Made by a program: the position numbers and the translations under genes. A stretch of 64,000 nucleotides of DNA from the NCBI RefSeq assembly GCF_016808335.1, contig NC_053149.1:25953238-26017237 (forward strand), read 5' to 3'. Shown here one piece after another: positions 20,622 to 32,313 of the stretch (its first letter is position 1; the number at the start of each line of letters is the position of its first letter). Source of the stretch: Panicum virgatum (lineage: Eukaryota > Streptophyta > Magnoliopsida > Poales > Poaceae). Under the pieces are notes generated by a model. The model ran no database searches. It was given only the letters and a program-made list of their open reading frames with translations, and was not told the origin of the DNA.

Positions 20622-22175
20622 TGTAAGGATCACCGGGGTGTCCGACCCTAGAGGGGGAGGGGGTGAATAGGGTCGCTAATCGCTTTTCTATCCTAGGGCT
20701 CAATCTAATTGCATAAGATAAACCTAACACGTCCTACACATGCTAGTTATGACTAAGGTTTATCTATGCTACCCTCTACTTACCCCAAAAGACTTGCAAC
20801 CTATAGCCAATCCTAATCAAACTAACTAGGAAAGTAAAGGTAAGCAAGAAAGAGTAAATGCGGAAACGTAATGTGGTAAGTAAAGCGGTAAGGGAGAGGA
20901 TATGCAAACTCCCGTGAAGACACCAAGACACACGATTTAACGTGGTTCGGTTAGGACACCAAAGTCCCTCCCTACGTCCACGGCCACTTGCTCACAAAGA
21001 ACAAGTGTGATGCCGAGTCTCTTCGCTTGATCACCGTCTTGCCACGCCTCCAAGGCTCCCGACAAGCAAAGGCTAAGTGACGCCAAGTCACAAAGACGAG
21101 GTCACCGCCACCGTCTATCTCGAAGCGTCACCACGGCACCGTCTTCACTATCTTGGAGCTTTAACACCAAGTAGGGGCCTCCTTCCCCGCACAAAGTGTC
21201 GTTGCCACTCCACACCAAGTCGGAGGGTCACACGACGAGTACACAAGGTGCTTGCCGCAGCAAGGCTTTCTCTCAAGCTAGTTCTCTCAAGAACTAAGCC
21301 TAAACAAGCACTAAGCACTCTCACAAGTGTGCTTAAGCCTATATGATGTACAATGAAGCTCTATAGTGGTTGGAGATGATCTTTAGCTCTTGTATACTTC
21401 CTTGAACTCCAGCACTCTCAAATGGTGCGGCCTTGGGGGTATATATAGGCAGCACAAGAAAATATAGCCGTTGGAGAAAAGCTGCCAGAAATGTGCTTAA
21501 CACCGGTTAATCCGATGCTCCCCAAATTGCCATCGTCGGTTTAACCGGTGATACTAAACTGCCCACTGAAAACTAGCCGTTACGTGTACGGGCAATCAAC
21601 CGACGCAATCGACCGGTGTATGTAATATTAGCGTCGGTTTAACCGGTGAGTGCAACTGTCCTCTGATCCTTGAAAAACAAACTCTCTGGACAACTGCACC
21701 GACGCCATTAACCGGTGCATCATCGGTTCATCCGATGTATGCATTTTTCTTGGTCTGCTTCTGCCATTGCACCGACGTATTCAAACTTCCTATCGTCGGT
21801 TCATCCGGTGCCAAACCCTAGCCCGCAGGCCATCTCTGTCATTGCACCGATGAGTACATTTTGCCTTACGTCGGTTTAACCGGTGATACTAAAACTCCCA
21901 GACGTGCTCAAGTCAATGCACCGACGTGTGTAATTTGCTTGGCGTCGGTTCAACCGGTGACTTGATTTCTTTTAGGTTTCAGGGCGCTGCCCCGTAGCGG
22001 AACCCCCGTAGGGGCGGCCCTTCAGGCCTAGCTTCGCCTCTCTTCTCTTTGTCATCACTTGAACCTAAAAGCCTGAGTATATCATCAAGCAAACACATTA
22101 GTTTAAGTGTTGCGTGTGCCATCAATCGCCAAAACATTATATTGAAATATGGCATGAGAGGCCATTTTCGCTACA
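20622..22175 (-). repeat. Solo LTR E1, inserted in element D pol
   Basis: The ends are TGTAGCGAAAATGGCC...GGTGATCCTTACA read on the minus strand. The 5-bp duplication AGATC lies at 20617-20621 and 22176-22180. Excising the insert and one AGATC restores D's frame across [14 protein letters not shown]. No coding frame and no second LTR are present, so it is a solo LTR of 1554 bp. A TATA box (TATATATA) lies at 21440-21447. A degenerate array of CACCGACG...CGTCGGTTNAACCGGTG words fills 21500-21970. Confidence 0.92.
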
Positions 22176-22180
22176 AGATC

Positions 22181-23553
22181 ATAATACATCTTCGTGCTGC
22201 CCGGATGAATAGAATAAGCTGTATCATGGGCCTCACTCAGAATCAACTTCCGGAGATCCTTCACATCTGGAACACAGATCCGGTTCTTGTACCACAAGGT
22301 ACCCTGATCATCCTCTCTGAAATGAGGAGCCTTGCCCTTCTTGAGCAACTCACGAATCTCCTGCAGCTTCTCATCATCTTTCTGATGCTGCCTGATCTCT
22401 GACTCTAGAGTCGGTACTGCCTCAAATGCTGCACTGGAAGTATGATGCAAGAAGCCCAAACTCAACTGCTCAAACTCCTCGCATAACTCCGGAGGCATCT
22501 GGAAAGCCACGGCCATGTTGACATAACTTCTTCTGCTCAGAGCATCTGCTACAACATTGGCCTTGCCAGGATGATAGTGAATCTCTAGGTCATAATCCTT
22601 GACCAACTCTAGCCATCTCCTCTGCCGCATGTTCAGCTCATTCTGCGTGAAAATGTACTTGAGGCTCTTGTGATCAGTATAGATATCACACCGCTGCCCA
22701 TACAAGTAATGCCTCCAAATCTTCAGAGCATGCACAACTGCGGCTAACTCAAGATCATGGGTGGGATAATTCAGCTCATGCCGACGTAACTGCCGTGAAG
22801 CATAAGCAATCACTCTGCCCTCCTGCATTAGAACACACCCAAGACCATCCTTCGAAGCATCACAATACACTGTGAACCTCTTCGTCTGGTCTGGCAGAGT
22901 CAGGACTGGCGCCGTAGTCAACCTCTTCTTCAGCTCATCAAAGGCCCTCTGACGCTCATCAGTCCATATGAATGCCACATTCTTCTCTAGCAAAGAAGTC
23001 AAAGGCTTCGCGATCTTGGAGAAATTCTCAATGAACCTCCGATAATATCCAGCTAAGCCCAAGAAAGACCTGACTTCCTTTACTGTCTGCGGTGTCTCCC
23101 ACTCGAGTACATCCTTCGCCTTGCTCGGATCAACAGCAATGCCTCCCTGAGAGATAACATGACCGAGGAATGGAACCTCGTCAATCCAGAACTCGCACTT
23201 GCTGAACTTGGCATACAGCTGATGCTCTCTCAATCTCTGCAATACGAGTCCCAGATGCTCCTCATGCTCTTCTTCTGTCTTGGAGAAAATCAGAATATCA
23301 TCAATGAAGATCACCACAAAGACATCCAGATAGTCCATGAAAACCATGTTCATCAAGTGCATGAAGAAAGCCGGGGCATTAGTTAAGCCGAAGGACATGA
23401 CCGTGTACTCATATAGCCCGTACTTGCAGGTGAATGCCGTCTTCGGAATATCCCCAGGACGGATCCTCAGCTGAAAATAACCCGAACGAAGATCAATCTT
23501 CGAGAATATACGAGCACCTCGAAGCAGATCGAAGAGATCCTCAATACGGGCAG
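22181..23553 (-). pseudogene. Element D reverse transcriptase and RNase H
   Basis: After a one-base deletion near 23553 (HPLPV instead of HPLPRIEDL) the frame continues through [34 protein letters not shown], the catalytic [19 protein letters not shown], thumb ([11 protein letters not shown]), [20 protein letters not shown], and RNase H with [52 protein letters not shown] and [12 protein letters not shown], so all four acidic residues are present. The segment ends [11 protein letters not shown] at the E1 insertion. Apart from the single deletion it is open. Confidence 0.92.
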
Positions 23554-25541
23554 TGGATGCTTGTTCTTGATAGTGACTGCATTCAGCTCCCGATAATCAA
23601 CACACATTCTCTTCGAGCCATCCTTCTTATCTACCAGCAACAATGGAAAAGCCCAAGGAGAGAAGCTGCGACAGATATAGCCCTTGGCTAGCAACTCATC
23701 AATAGTCTTCTTGATTTCTTCATGCTCTATAGGTGCCATACGGTAGGGCCGCTTTGCAATAGGGGCTGTGCCAGGCAAGAGATCAATACAAAACTCAATG
23801 GCGCGTTCAGGCGGCATACCTGGCAGATCATCCGGAAAGACATCCGGGAATTCAGACACCACGCGAATACCATCCGTGGGTCTAGCCTCCATCTGATGAA
23901 GAAATCTAGAAGGCTCTGAAGCACTGACTGTCACCTCTTGGCCATCAGATGCCGATAAGTGAACTGTCCGCTGAGCACAATCAATACGGACTCCCCATCT
24001 AGTAAGTGTCTCCATGCCCAAAATCACATCTATCCCCGAGGAGTCAATAACTATCAAGCCAGTGCGGAATTCTACCCCCTTTATGACAATACTAACTCTG
24101 GAGCATATAGAACATGTACGAATCTGACCCCCAGGTGAGGTAACTACCATAGCTATCCTCATACAAGAAACCGGTATACCATGCTGCTCGGCAAATGACT
24201 TGGAAATGAAAGAATGAGTAGCACCGGTATCTAAAAGCACTGTAGCGGGGTGAGAGTTGACCATGAACGTACCAATGACCACGTTAGGAGCCTCGGCCGC
24301 TGACTCGGCCGTCACGTGGTTCACCCGACCCTGTGCTGGCGCCCTGGGCTGAGCTGGGCGCCCCTGCTGTCCTGCCTGCGCCTTCCGGGGGCAAGCGTTG
24401 GCGTAGTGCCCCGGATGGCCGCAGTGATAGCACACGCGAGGAGTCGCTAGAGCCTGCTGTCCGACAGGAGGAACTGCCCGCCGTGGAGCCTGAGGTGCTG
24501 GTGGAGCTGGTGGAGCACGAGCCGGAGGTGCCGGTAACCTCGGCCCCTGACCTGCCTACTGCTGTCGAGGCGGGTACTGCTGCGGCCTCTGCTGGTACTG
24601 CTGGGGAGGCCGGTACTGCTGCGGCTGGTACGGCTGAGGCGGCTGGAGGCGAGGACGAGTGTTGCTGCCGGAAGCAACGGGGACAATCTTCCTCTTCTTG
24701 TCCTCCATCTCCAGGTGCTTGCGCTCAGTGTTGAGCGTGCTGTCAACCAGATGGTTGAAGTCGTCGAAGCGGAGGTTGAGCAGTGCGTACTGGAGGTAGT
24801 CCTCAAGACCCTCCATGAAGTGCTCCTGCTTCTTGCGGTCATCCGCAACATTGGCAGGGGCGTAGCGAGCGAGCTGCAGAAAGCGATCACGATACTCCGT
24901 GACCGACATAGTCCCCTGAAGTGACAAAGACAGATAGATATCGAAAGATTAACTCAAGATTCATAAGGATAGAACAAGGGGCATTAGCTCAAAAGAAACC
25001 GCTGAATGATTATATTTAAGATTACCTGCTTCAGTGCAAGGAACTCCTTCTGCTTCATCTTCATAACGCCCGCGGGGACGTTGTGGCTGCGGAAACGCTC
25101 CCTGAACTGGAGCCAAGTGAGAGCATCGCGGTCATGAACTGGGTGGGACTCCCACCAGTCCAAAGCTGCCCCTCGCAGCTGTCCTGCTGCGTACAAGACG
25201 CGCTCACGATCATCGCACTGGGCGATGTCCAGCTGGCGCTGCACTGCACGGAGCCAGTCGTCAGCCTGGAGAGGGTCGGACGTGTGAGAAAACGTCGGCG
25301 GGTGACCCCTCAGAAACTCAGCACGCCTGTCGCGAGGCTGCGGCGGTGGAGGAGGCGGAGGCTGAGTGTGAGCCTGCTGAAGAGCCTGAACAGTGTTGTT
25401 CAGGGTGGCCATCATCTGCATCTGGAGCTGGAAGTACTGCTCCGGAGTCAAAGGCGGCGTCATCGGGATCCCGGTCCCCTGGGTGTTCTGACCCTGATTG
25501 TTCTGCCCCTGCTGGTCAGAACCACGCCTTGTGTTCACCAT
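23554..25541 (-). pseudogene. Element D gag and protease, split by a GT-AG intron
   Basis: The ATG at 25541 starts MVNTRRGSDQQGQNNQGQN; an in-frame upstream ATG lies at 25565. The first exon carries the gag core (ADDWLRAVQRQLDIAQCDD, AALDWWESHP, LTWLQFRERFRSHNVP, EFLALKQ). The second begins GTMSVTEYRDRFLQLARYAP at 24915 and runs through FMEGLEDYLQYAL and a Gln/Pro-rich region to a TAG (24556-24558, CAG to TAG). It reopens in the same frame to the knuckle [14 protein letters not shown], the protease [13 protein letters not shown], and the RT start [20 protein letters not shown]. The protease Asp is intact. The defects are the TAG and the frame change at 23553. Confidence 0.9.
24916..25025 (-). 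other. 110-bp intron in element D gag
   Basis: On the minus strand CTGAAGCAG|GTAATC...CACTTCAG|GGGACTATG. The ends are GT and AG, and the 3' end has a pyrimidine-rich run (TCTGTCTTTGTCACTTCAG). Removing it joins EFLALKQ to GTMSVTEYRDRF exactly in frame. Element G has the uninterrupted LALTQGNR at the matching point. Unspliced, translation would stop within 14 codons. Confidence 0.8.
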
Positions 25542-25565
25542 CTGATTTTGGACAAAAGATTTCAC

Positions 25566-26112
25566 AAGTAAGGATATTGCAGAAATAAATTCAGATGGAT
25601 AAGATAACTCTTTGCGGAAAAAGATTCAGCCATGATAAAGTAGACAGGATAGAGTGGACTGTTTACCCCCAACGATCTAACTCATTTTATTAATTAGTTA
25701 ACTTTAACATCTGAGTGATTTTCTTTAAACAAATTTAAACTACTAAGCTATGCAATCATTCAAAAATCCAAATCAAACATGTAACACAATAACAAGCAGA
25801 CAATTTCCACAACTTAGCCGAGTTTAACATACGACTCGACTAACACAGCGCGTCGCAGAACGTGCTATCGTATTATTATAAAAGGGTCACCTAGCTAATA
25901 CTCATGGTGGTCAGATGACTGATTCAGGTCAGAATCTACGAAAACTATTCTTCAGAGAGAGAAATCAAGGCAAGAAGGGTAAAAGTCATAGAAGTCAAGG
26001 GGTATAATAGTAAAATAGTTTCAGCAGGTAAGGATTGGAGAGAAGAAGTCCTAAAACTCGACCAATTCTATCTAGGCTTCGTCCTACAGTCGATACGGCT
26101 CTGATACCACTC
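25566..26112 (-). other. Leader of element D with Met-tRNA primer site
   Basis: Between the 5' LTR and gag lies ~550 bp with no open frame of note. On the minus strand TGGTATCAGAGCC (plus 26097-26109) lies three bases after the LTR end and complements the 3' end of initiator Met-tRNA, the usual primer of plant chromoviruses. Confidence 0.88.
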
Positions 26113-29100
26113 TGTAACACCCGGTTTATAAAAGAACATAAACCGAGCAATCATATACGTGCCAGGATCAAGTCACACGTATATACAACAGAATGAACAG
26201 TATATCATAGCACATATCACGTAAAAGGTATAATAAAGCAAATACGAATGTTATTTATTACAATAATGACAAAATGTCTGATACAGCGGAAGCGAAGTAC
26301 AAATACGATAAAAGAACTCTCCGAAGCTGAGCAGGGCGCCACAGGGACGTCGACTGGGAGACGAACACCTAGAAGTCCTCGTAGTCCTGGTAGCGCTGAG
26401 CGAACTCCCTCGTGTCGGCAGGAACTGAGCAGCAGTAGCGTAACCAAGAGGAAAAAGTAGAGAAGAGGCAAGGGTGAGTACACAACTTGTACTCAACAAG
26501 TATAACATAAACTATGAGGCTCTAAGGTTGGCTGACTCAACTGCATTAGCTTTTAATCTTGGCAAAATTTTATTAGAGCTATTTACTGCGAGTTGATGAA
26601 TTACCATTAACCCAGTTACATAGTAATTAATCAGGATTAATTATGTAACTACTGAGAGCCATACCAAAACCAAGTCACCAAGCTAACCCCGAGAGGCACC
26701 CCCTCGTCGGAAGGAGCTAACCCCACTAATCAAAAGGAGGATCTGGGCCGCTCATAACCGTGAGCACGGCTAGTATACCAGTTTTACACTCTGCAGAGGT
26801 TGCACATCTTTACCCACAAGTCGTGAGCTACGCCAGTTGTTCATTACACTTCCTTAGGTGAGATGACTAGCGACTCACTACGAGGCCTTTACAAAGAATC
26901 TCGTTGGTAGGGAGTAACCGCGAGAGTGGATCGGCGACCATGTAGCAGGTCTAGTGGGCGTTAAGAATACCACAGACGAGGCCACTCAGTACGAGGGACA
27001 TAGAAGCTTACCACCCTTGCCCCGCAGGTAAGTTACTCCAAACCAAAAAGACCTAATTATTACGCCAAGTCTATCCCATTCTAGCCTTGTGGTAGCGCTG
27101 TTGTCCCAGGTTGTCGCTCTATGAACCGGTCCTTATGGAGAGTGGCCAACCAGACAATAAGCACCGTGCTGGCCCCCTAAACCATGTTTTTACAAAAACC
27201 ATCTTTTAACGAGACGTGAGCCACTCATCCACACAGAGGGCCACTCTCAGAATTAAGTTCAAGTAAACCATTAGTCAAATTAATTAAAAAGGACCAAAGT
27301 GTGTTATAGCGCAGCAACCTAGCACAACTAACAAAAATGCAACCCAAAGATATATATATAAAGGATATAAAGTGGCTAGGAATGTCCTTATAGGCATACA
27401 ATATTAAAATGCAGTATGAAAATGTATTTAAAGGTGATAGGTTGTTCATGTTATACTTGCCTTCCTCGTACTGTTCTGGTTGCTGCTCAAACTGCTCCCA
27501 AGACAGCTGCTCCGGGTACTGGTACTGGGGCTCCTCAGATGGATCAACGTCTACTCACGAACACATGGCCAAAACAATACACAATAATAAGCATACAAGC
27601 AAACACTAATAAAAACTAAGAAACAGTACATCAAAAAACAGCACACTAAACTAGTCTAAAACTATTCTACGCGTTACAACGATCGCGTGGACATAAAGAA
27701 CGCCTAAAACGGAGCTAAAACGCATAAACTAGGCCTAAAACAAGGTTCAGGGGCTTATTTGCGAGAAAAACTAAGTTCCAGAGGGTTTTCTGCAAAAACC
27801 GAGGACTAAAATGTGAATAAGGGATAGTTCTGGGGTCTAACTCGCGAAATTACCAAGCTAGGACGGCGGGTTCTATATTTAGAAAGCTTAGGGGGTTATG
27901 TGCTAAAAACAGGACCAAACCGTAATTAGTTTTCTATACAGCTGGACCGCGGGTTGAATCCACTAAAACCCAGGGGCTCTTTATGAAGTTTGCCAGGCTG
28001 AAGGGGTATGCGCCGATCTGGATCGTTGGATCCAGATCTGATGGCCTGGGTTTTAAGGGCGCTGGATCTAATCTTGGCCGCTTGTTTCGGATCGAATGGC
28101 CGAGGCGGGTTGGACGCGCGGGCGGCGGCGCTGACCGCCGGAATAGGGCTTCCGCGGCGGAGGGGTCGCCAGAGTAAGGAAATCCGGCGCTCCCGGAGTC
28201 CCTCGGGGTTCGGTTTGGCCGTGGAGCACCGCCGTGGCGTGCGTAACACACTGGAGGCCATAGGGAGGCGGCTCGGGGCTGGGAACGGGCCCATCGACGG
28301 CGAGGGCGGCTCGGCGGCCATGGAGCCCGCCGGAGCGCGGTGCCTGGGCGCCTAGAGCGCGCCAGGGTCTACGGGATATAGCGCACGGGATCAGGGGGGA
28401 CTTGGGGCGCTTACCCAGGACTCGAATCGGGCCGGAGACGCGGCGCAGGGTCCGTTGGCGTCGACGGCGGCCGGCGGCGCAGGAACGGGCACGGTGACGA
28501 GGCCGGCGCAGGGCGCTTTCGGGTGCTGGATCTGCCGGAGGGGTCTGTGCGGGTCCTGCGAAGGTGGTCCAGGGGCCAAATAAGTCCGGTGGTCACCGGA
28601 GGTGACGAATTGAGGCGGAGCAGGGGCTCACCGGCGTGGAGGTCGCGGCGGCGCTCCGCTCCGAGCAGAGGCAAGGCGGCAGCTAGGGTTGTGCGGCGCT
28701 GCGGGGTGAGATGAGGGCGCAGAGGGTCTCGGGCGGTGTTTATAGGAGGGGGGGCCGAGGATCCTGGGCGTGCGTGCCCAGCGTGATCCCGGTGGGGATA
28801 GCGGCCGCAATTCTCGGCCGGGCGGGGCGGGTCGCGCAACGGCCTTGCGCGGACCCAGGCTCTAGTGGCGAAGTTTCTAGAAGGAGGGTGACGCTCGGGA
28901 GGGGCTGGCAGTGGACCCTGCGGTGGCGGGGTGGCCCACGAGCAGGCGAGGGAGCGGCGGAGCAGAGGAGCTCGGGTGTGACCGGTGCGCGCGCGGAGGA
29001 GGCGGAGAAGATAGAGCTGACACGCGGGGCCGGCCCGTCAGCGGAGGTGAGCGTGTGATGCGCTGGGCTCGGGCGCGTGCGGGGCGGTGACGCCTGGGCC

Positions 29101-29577
29101 CGGCTGTTAGCCAGAGGGGTCATGCGCGTGGGCTGAGGAGCATGTGCTGGGCCGCACGGCCAACGGGCCGGGGTGCGGAGCGGCTGAGGAAAAAGGGGAG
29201 AGGTGAGCGGGCTGGGCTCCTGGGCCGCGGGGAAAGGAGAGGGAGGAGTGGGCCGCAGGAGAGAGAGAGCGGGCTAGGCTGGGAAGTTGGGTTTGGGTTG
29301 GGTTGACTTTGGGTGTGGGTTTGCTTTCTATTTCTCTCTTTCTAAATCTAATTCAAACAAAGTTTGAATTCAAATATGAATTTGAATTCAAACCACAATC
29401 AAATAAAAGTATGCACCAGCATGAATGCAACACAAAAATTTAAACCTATGATAAATTTTAATTACTTATGACACAAAATTAAATTAAATGCAAGGCTAAA
29501 CACAATAATCCTTAGGAAATTAAATAAAGCCATTTAAATTTATTAATAAATGCTGAAATTTAAATTAGGGTGTTACA
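26113..29577 (-). repeat. 5' LTR of element D
   Basis: This 3465-bp LTR is nearly collinear with 15907-19373. Its TATA box is better preserved: CCTATAAAC on the minus strand at 28738-28746, ahead of the GC-rich leader. The acidic exon-like segment matching 17251-17344 lies at 27457-27550. Differences between the LTRs are mostly C/T and G/A transitions, as expected of methylated repeats. Confidence 0.9.
28738..28746 (-). promoter_or_regulatory. TATA box of element D's 5' LTR
   Basis: CCTATAAAC on the minus strand is followed by a GC-rich leader. The 3' LTR has the disrupted form (CTTTAAAC) at the same place. Confidence 0.55.
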
Positions 29578-29582
29578 GCATC

Positions 29583-29652
29583 TCCATCCCCGAGGGCAGG
29601 GAACTGCTCCGAAACATCCACGCTAGAATCTGTGGCCACCAGGCGGCACCGC
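29583..29652 (+). pseudogene. Element B integrase N-terminal fragment between D and E2
   Basis: SIPEGRELLRNIHARICGHQ continues AAPR into the TSD at 29648. It carries the His pair region of the integrase zinc domain (IHARICGHQ). It follows FQRC at 15906 and precedes RTLMGNVFRQGFYW at 31225 in a single frame once D and E2 are excised. Only 70 bp of B separates the two insertions. Confidence 0.88.
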
Positions 29653-31219
29653 TGTAGCGAAAATGGCCTTGCATGCCATATTTCAATATAATGTTTTGGC
29701 GATTGATGACACACGCAACACTTGGACTAATGTGTTTGCTTAGATGATATCCTCTTGCTTTTAGGTTCAAGTGATGACAAAGAGAAGATAAGGCAAAGCT
29801 AGGCCCGAAGGGCCACCCCTACAGGGGTTCCGCTACCCGGCTCGTGGGTCTCAGGGAAGTGCCCTGAAACCTCCTCAGTCCAAAGGACAAGGATTGAAGA
29901 GACCGTGAAGAAGTCCAAAAGAAACCAAGTCAAAAGGATCAAAACAGAGGCATTTTGCTATCATCGGTTGAACCGACGTAAGGCAAAATGAACTCACTGG
30001 TGCAATCACAGAGAAGGTCTGCGAGCTAGGGTTTGGCACCGGATTAACCGTCGTTGAGTGTTTTACACTCACCGGTGTAATGGACTTGGTGAAGATAGAA
30101 GCTCACACTCACCGGTTGAACCGACGCTAGGAAAGTTGGATACGTCGGTGCAATGGACCCAGAAGCTGAGGCAAGGTCTATACACCGGATGAACTGACGT
30201 TGGTTCTTGGTGAGTGTCGGTGTAGTTGTCCAGAGAGTTGGATTTTCAGAGTTCACAGGACAACTACACTCACCGGTTAAACCGACGCAGCATTGGTTGA
30301 TTGCCCGTACACGTAACGGCTAGTTTTTGAGGCGGGCAGTTTAGTATCACCGGTTGAACTGACGATGGCTATTTGGGGTGCGTCGAATTAACCGGCGTTA
30401 AGCTTTTCTCCAACGGCTATTTTTGCTTGTGCTGCCTATATATACCCCCAAGGCCGGGTCATTTGAGTTGCTGGAGACCAAGGAAGCATACAAGAGTTCA
30501 AGATCATCTCCAACCACCATAGAGCTTCATTGTACATCATATAGGCTTAAGCACACTTGTGAGAGTGCTTAGTGCTTGTTTAGGCTTAGTTCTTGAGAGA
30601 ACTAGCTTGAGTGAAAGCCTTGCTACAGCAAGCATCTTGTGATCCGTCGTGTGACCCTCCGACTTGGTGTGGAGAGGCAACGACACTTTGTGCGGGGGAA
30701 GAGGAGACCCCCTCCTTGGTGGAGAAGCTCCGTAGTGGATTTCGAGTTTTTGACCGGGTGACCGAGAGAGACGGTGGCGGTGCACGAGACTCGGTGTCTT
30801 GTGGGCACTTGCCTTTACTTGCCGGCAGCGCCTTGGTGGCGTAGTGCAAGAAGGTGATCGGAAGAGCCTCGGTGTCCCGTGGACGTAGGCGTTTGAGCCG
30901 AACCACGTTACATCACCGTGTCTACTCGGGAGTTTGCATATTCTCTCCCTTACCCTTTTACTTACCATATTACGTTTCCGCATTTACTCTTTCTTGCGTG
31001 CCTTTACTTTCCTAGTTAGTTTGATTAGGATTGGCTATAGGTTGCAAGTCTTTTGGGGTAAGTAGGGGGTAGCATAGATAAACCTTAGACATAACTAGCA
31101 TGTGTAGGACGTGTTAGGTTTATCTTATGCAAGTAAATTGAGCCCTAGGTTAGAAAGCGAATTAACGACCCTATTCACCCCCTCCCCCTCTAGGGTCGGA
31201 CACCCCGGTGATCCTTACA
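29653..31219 (+). repeat. Solo LTR E2, inserted in element B
   Basis: Ends are TGTAGCGAAAATGGCC...GGTGATCCTTACA, 1567 bp, with the duplication ACCGC at 29648-29652 and 31220-31224. It belongs to the same family as E1 in opposite orientation. A TATA box (TATATATA, 30437-30444) lies after a degenerate array of ACCGGTTGAACCGACG-like words at about 29955-30400. The 3' end has the run CCCTCCCCCTCTAGGGTCGG. No open frame is convincing. The family may be a copia-type element, but I cannot prove the class from an LTR alone. Confidence 0.9.
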
Positions 31220-31224
31220 ACCGC

Positions 31225-31604
31225 GCACCCTCATGGGCAATGTGTTCAGGCAGGGCTTTTACTGGCCCACAGCAGTCGCCGGTGCCACTGAAATCGTGGG
31301 AACCTGTGAGGGTTGCCAGTTCTATGCCCGCAAGACACATCTTCCAGCTCACGCTTTGCAGACCATCCCCATCACATGGCCTTTCGCCGTGTGGGGGCTG
31401 GACCTCGTCGGGCCATTGCAGAAAGCGCCCGGGGGCTTCACCCACTTGCTGCTAGCAATCGACAAGTTTTCCAAGTGGATCGAGGCTTGGCTCATCAGTA
31501 AGATCAAATCTGAGTAGGCGATGCAGTTCTTCACCGACATAATCTTCAGGTTCAGGGTCCCGAACTCAATCATCCCATTCATCTTCAGTGCAAGGGCGCT
31601 CGAT

Positions 31605-31638
<34 letters not shown>

Positions 31639-32313
31639 TCTTCTAGGCAAACCTCCTTGCTGTCTTTGTACCCAGTTCACAAATTCTTGGCGTTCTGCGA
31701 TGATTACCACATAAGTGTGGACTGGTCGGCTGTGGCGCATCCACAAATGAATGGTCAAGTGGAACGTGCCAACAGCATGATCCTACAGGGCCTCAAGCCA
31801 AGGATCTTCAACAAGCTGAACAAGTTTGGCCGGAGATGGCTCACAGAATTACCCTCGGTCATCTGGAGCATAAGAACAACCCCGAGCAGAGCTACTGGCT
31901 TCACCCCGTTCTTCCTTGTCTATGGCGTCGAGGCCATCCTCCCTACTAACTTGGAGTACGGGTCCCCGAGGCTCAAAGCTTACCAAGAGCAGCAGAACCA
32001 GCAAGCCCGTGAGGACTCACTAGATCAGGTGGATGAGGCTAGAGATGTGGCGCACCTACACTCAGCGCGGTACTAGCAGTCCCTGCGGCGATACCAAGCA
32101 CAGAAGGTTCGACGCCGAGGCCTCAACAAAGGAGATCTGGTTCTAAGACTTTGGCAGGACAGTCGAGGGCGCCACAAGCTCACCCCACCATGGGAAGGCC
32201 CATACATCGTCACAGAGGTCCTCAAGCCAGGCACCTACAAGCTAGCTAACAAGAAGGGTGAATTCTTCACCAACGCTTGGAACATCCAGTAGCTACATCG
32301 CTTCTATCCTTGA
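31225..32313 (+). pseudogene. Element B integrase
   Basis: This reads FRQGFYWPTAVAGATEIV, CEGCQFYARKTHLPAHALQ, then the core WGLDLVGPLQKAPGGFTHLL with the first Asp, IDKFSKWIEAWLISKI, a stop, FFTDIIFRFRVPNSII, a ~90-bp foreign stretch (31570-31665) where the second-Asp motif should be, then QFTN, YHISVDWSAVAHPQMNGQVE with the Glu, RRWLTELPSVIWSIRTTPSR, ATGFTPFFLVYGVEAILPTN and, after a TAG, GDLVLRLWQDSRGRHKLTPP, WEGPYIVTEVLKPGTYKLAN. It ends at HRFYP TGA. The core insertion and stops disable it. Confidence 0.88.

Larger units (their letters stand above)
15907..29577 (-). mobile_element. Element D: Tekay-like chromovirus, full length, with E1 inside
   Basis: It is bounded by LTRs of ~3.47 kb (15907-19373 and 26113-29577) that start TGTAACACC and end GGTGTTACA on either strand. 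The 5-bp target duplication GCATC lies at 15902-15906 and 29578-29582. Minus-strand order is LTR, Met-tRNA primer site, gag with intron, protease, RT, RNase H, integrase, chromodomain-like tail, hairpin, polypurine tract, LTR. Four transitions are visible in the first ~135 LTR bases, so it is fairly recent. It is disabled by one TAG in gag, one single-base deletion in RT and solo LTR E1. Confidence 0.92.

Noticed and set aside
20622..22175. E1 as an MITE or DNA transposon because of its terminal inverted words
   Set aside because: The ends are TG...CA with a 5-bp duplication, and the interior has a TATA and LTR-like 3' run. That fits a solo LTR better than a DNA element, which would usually have longer inverted ends.
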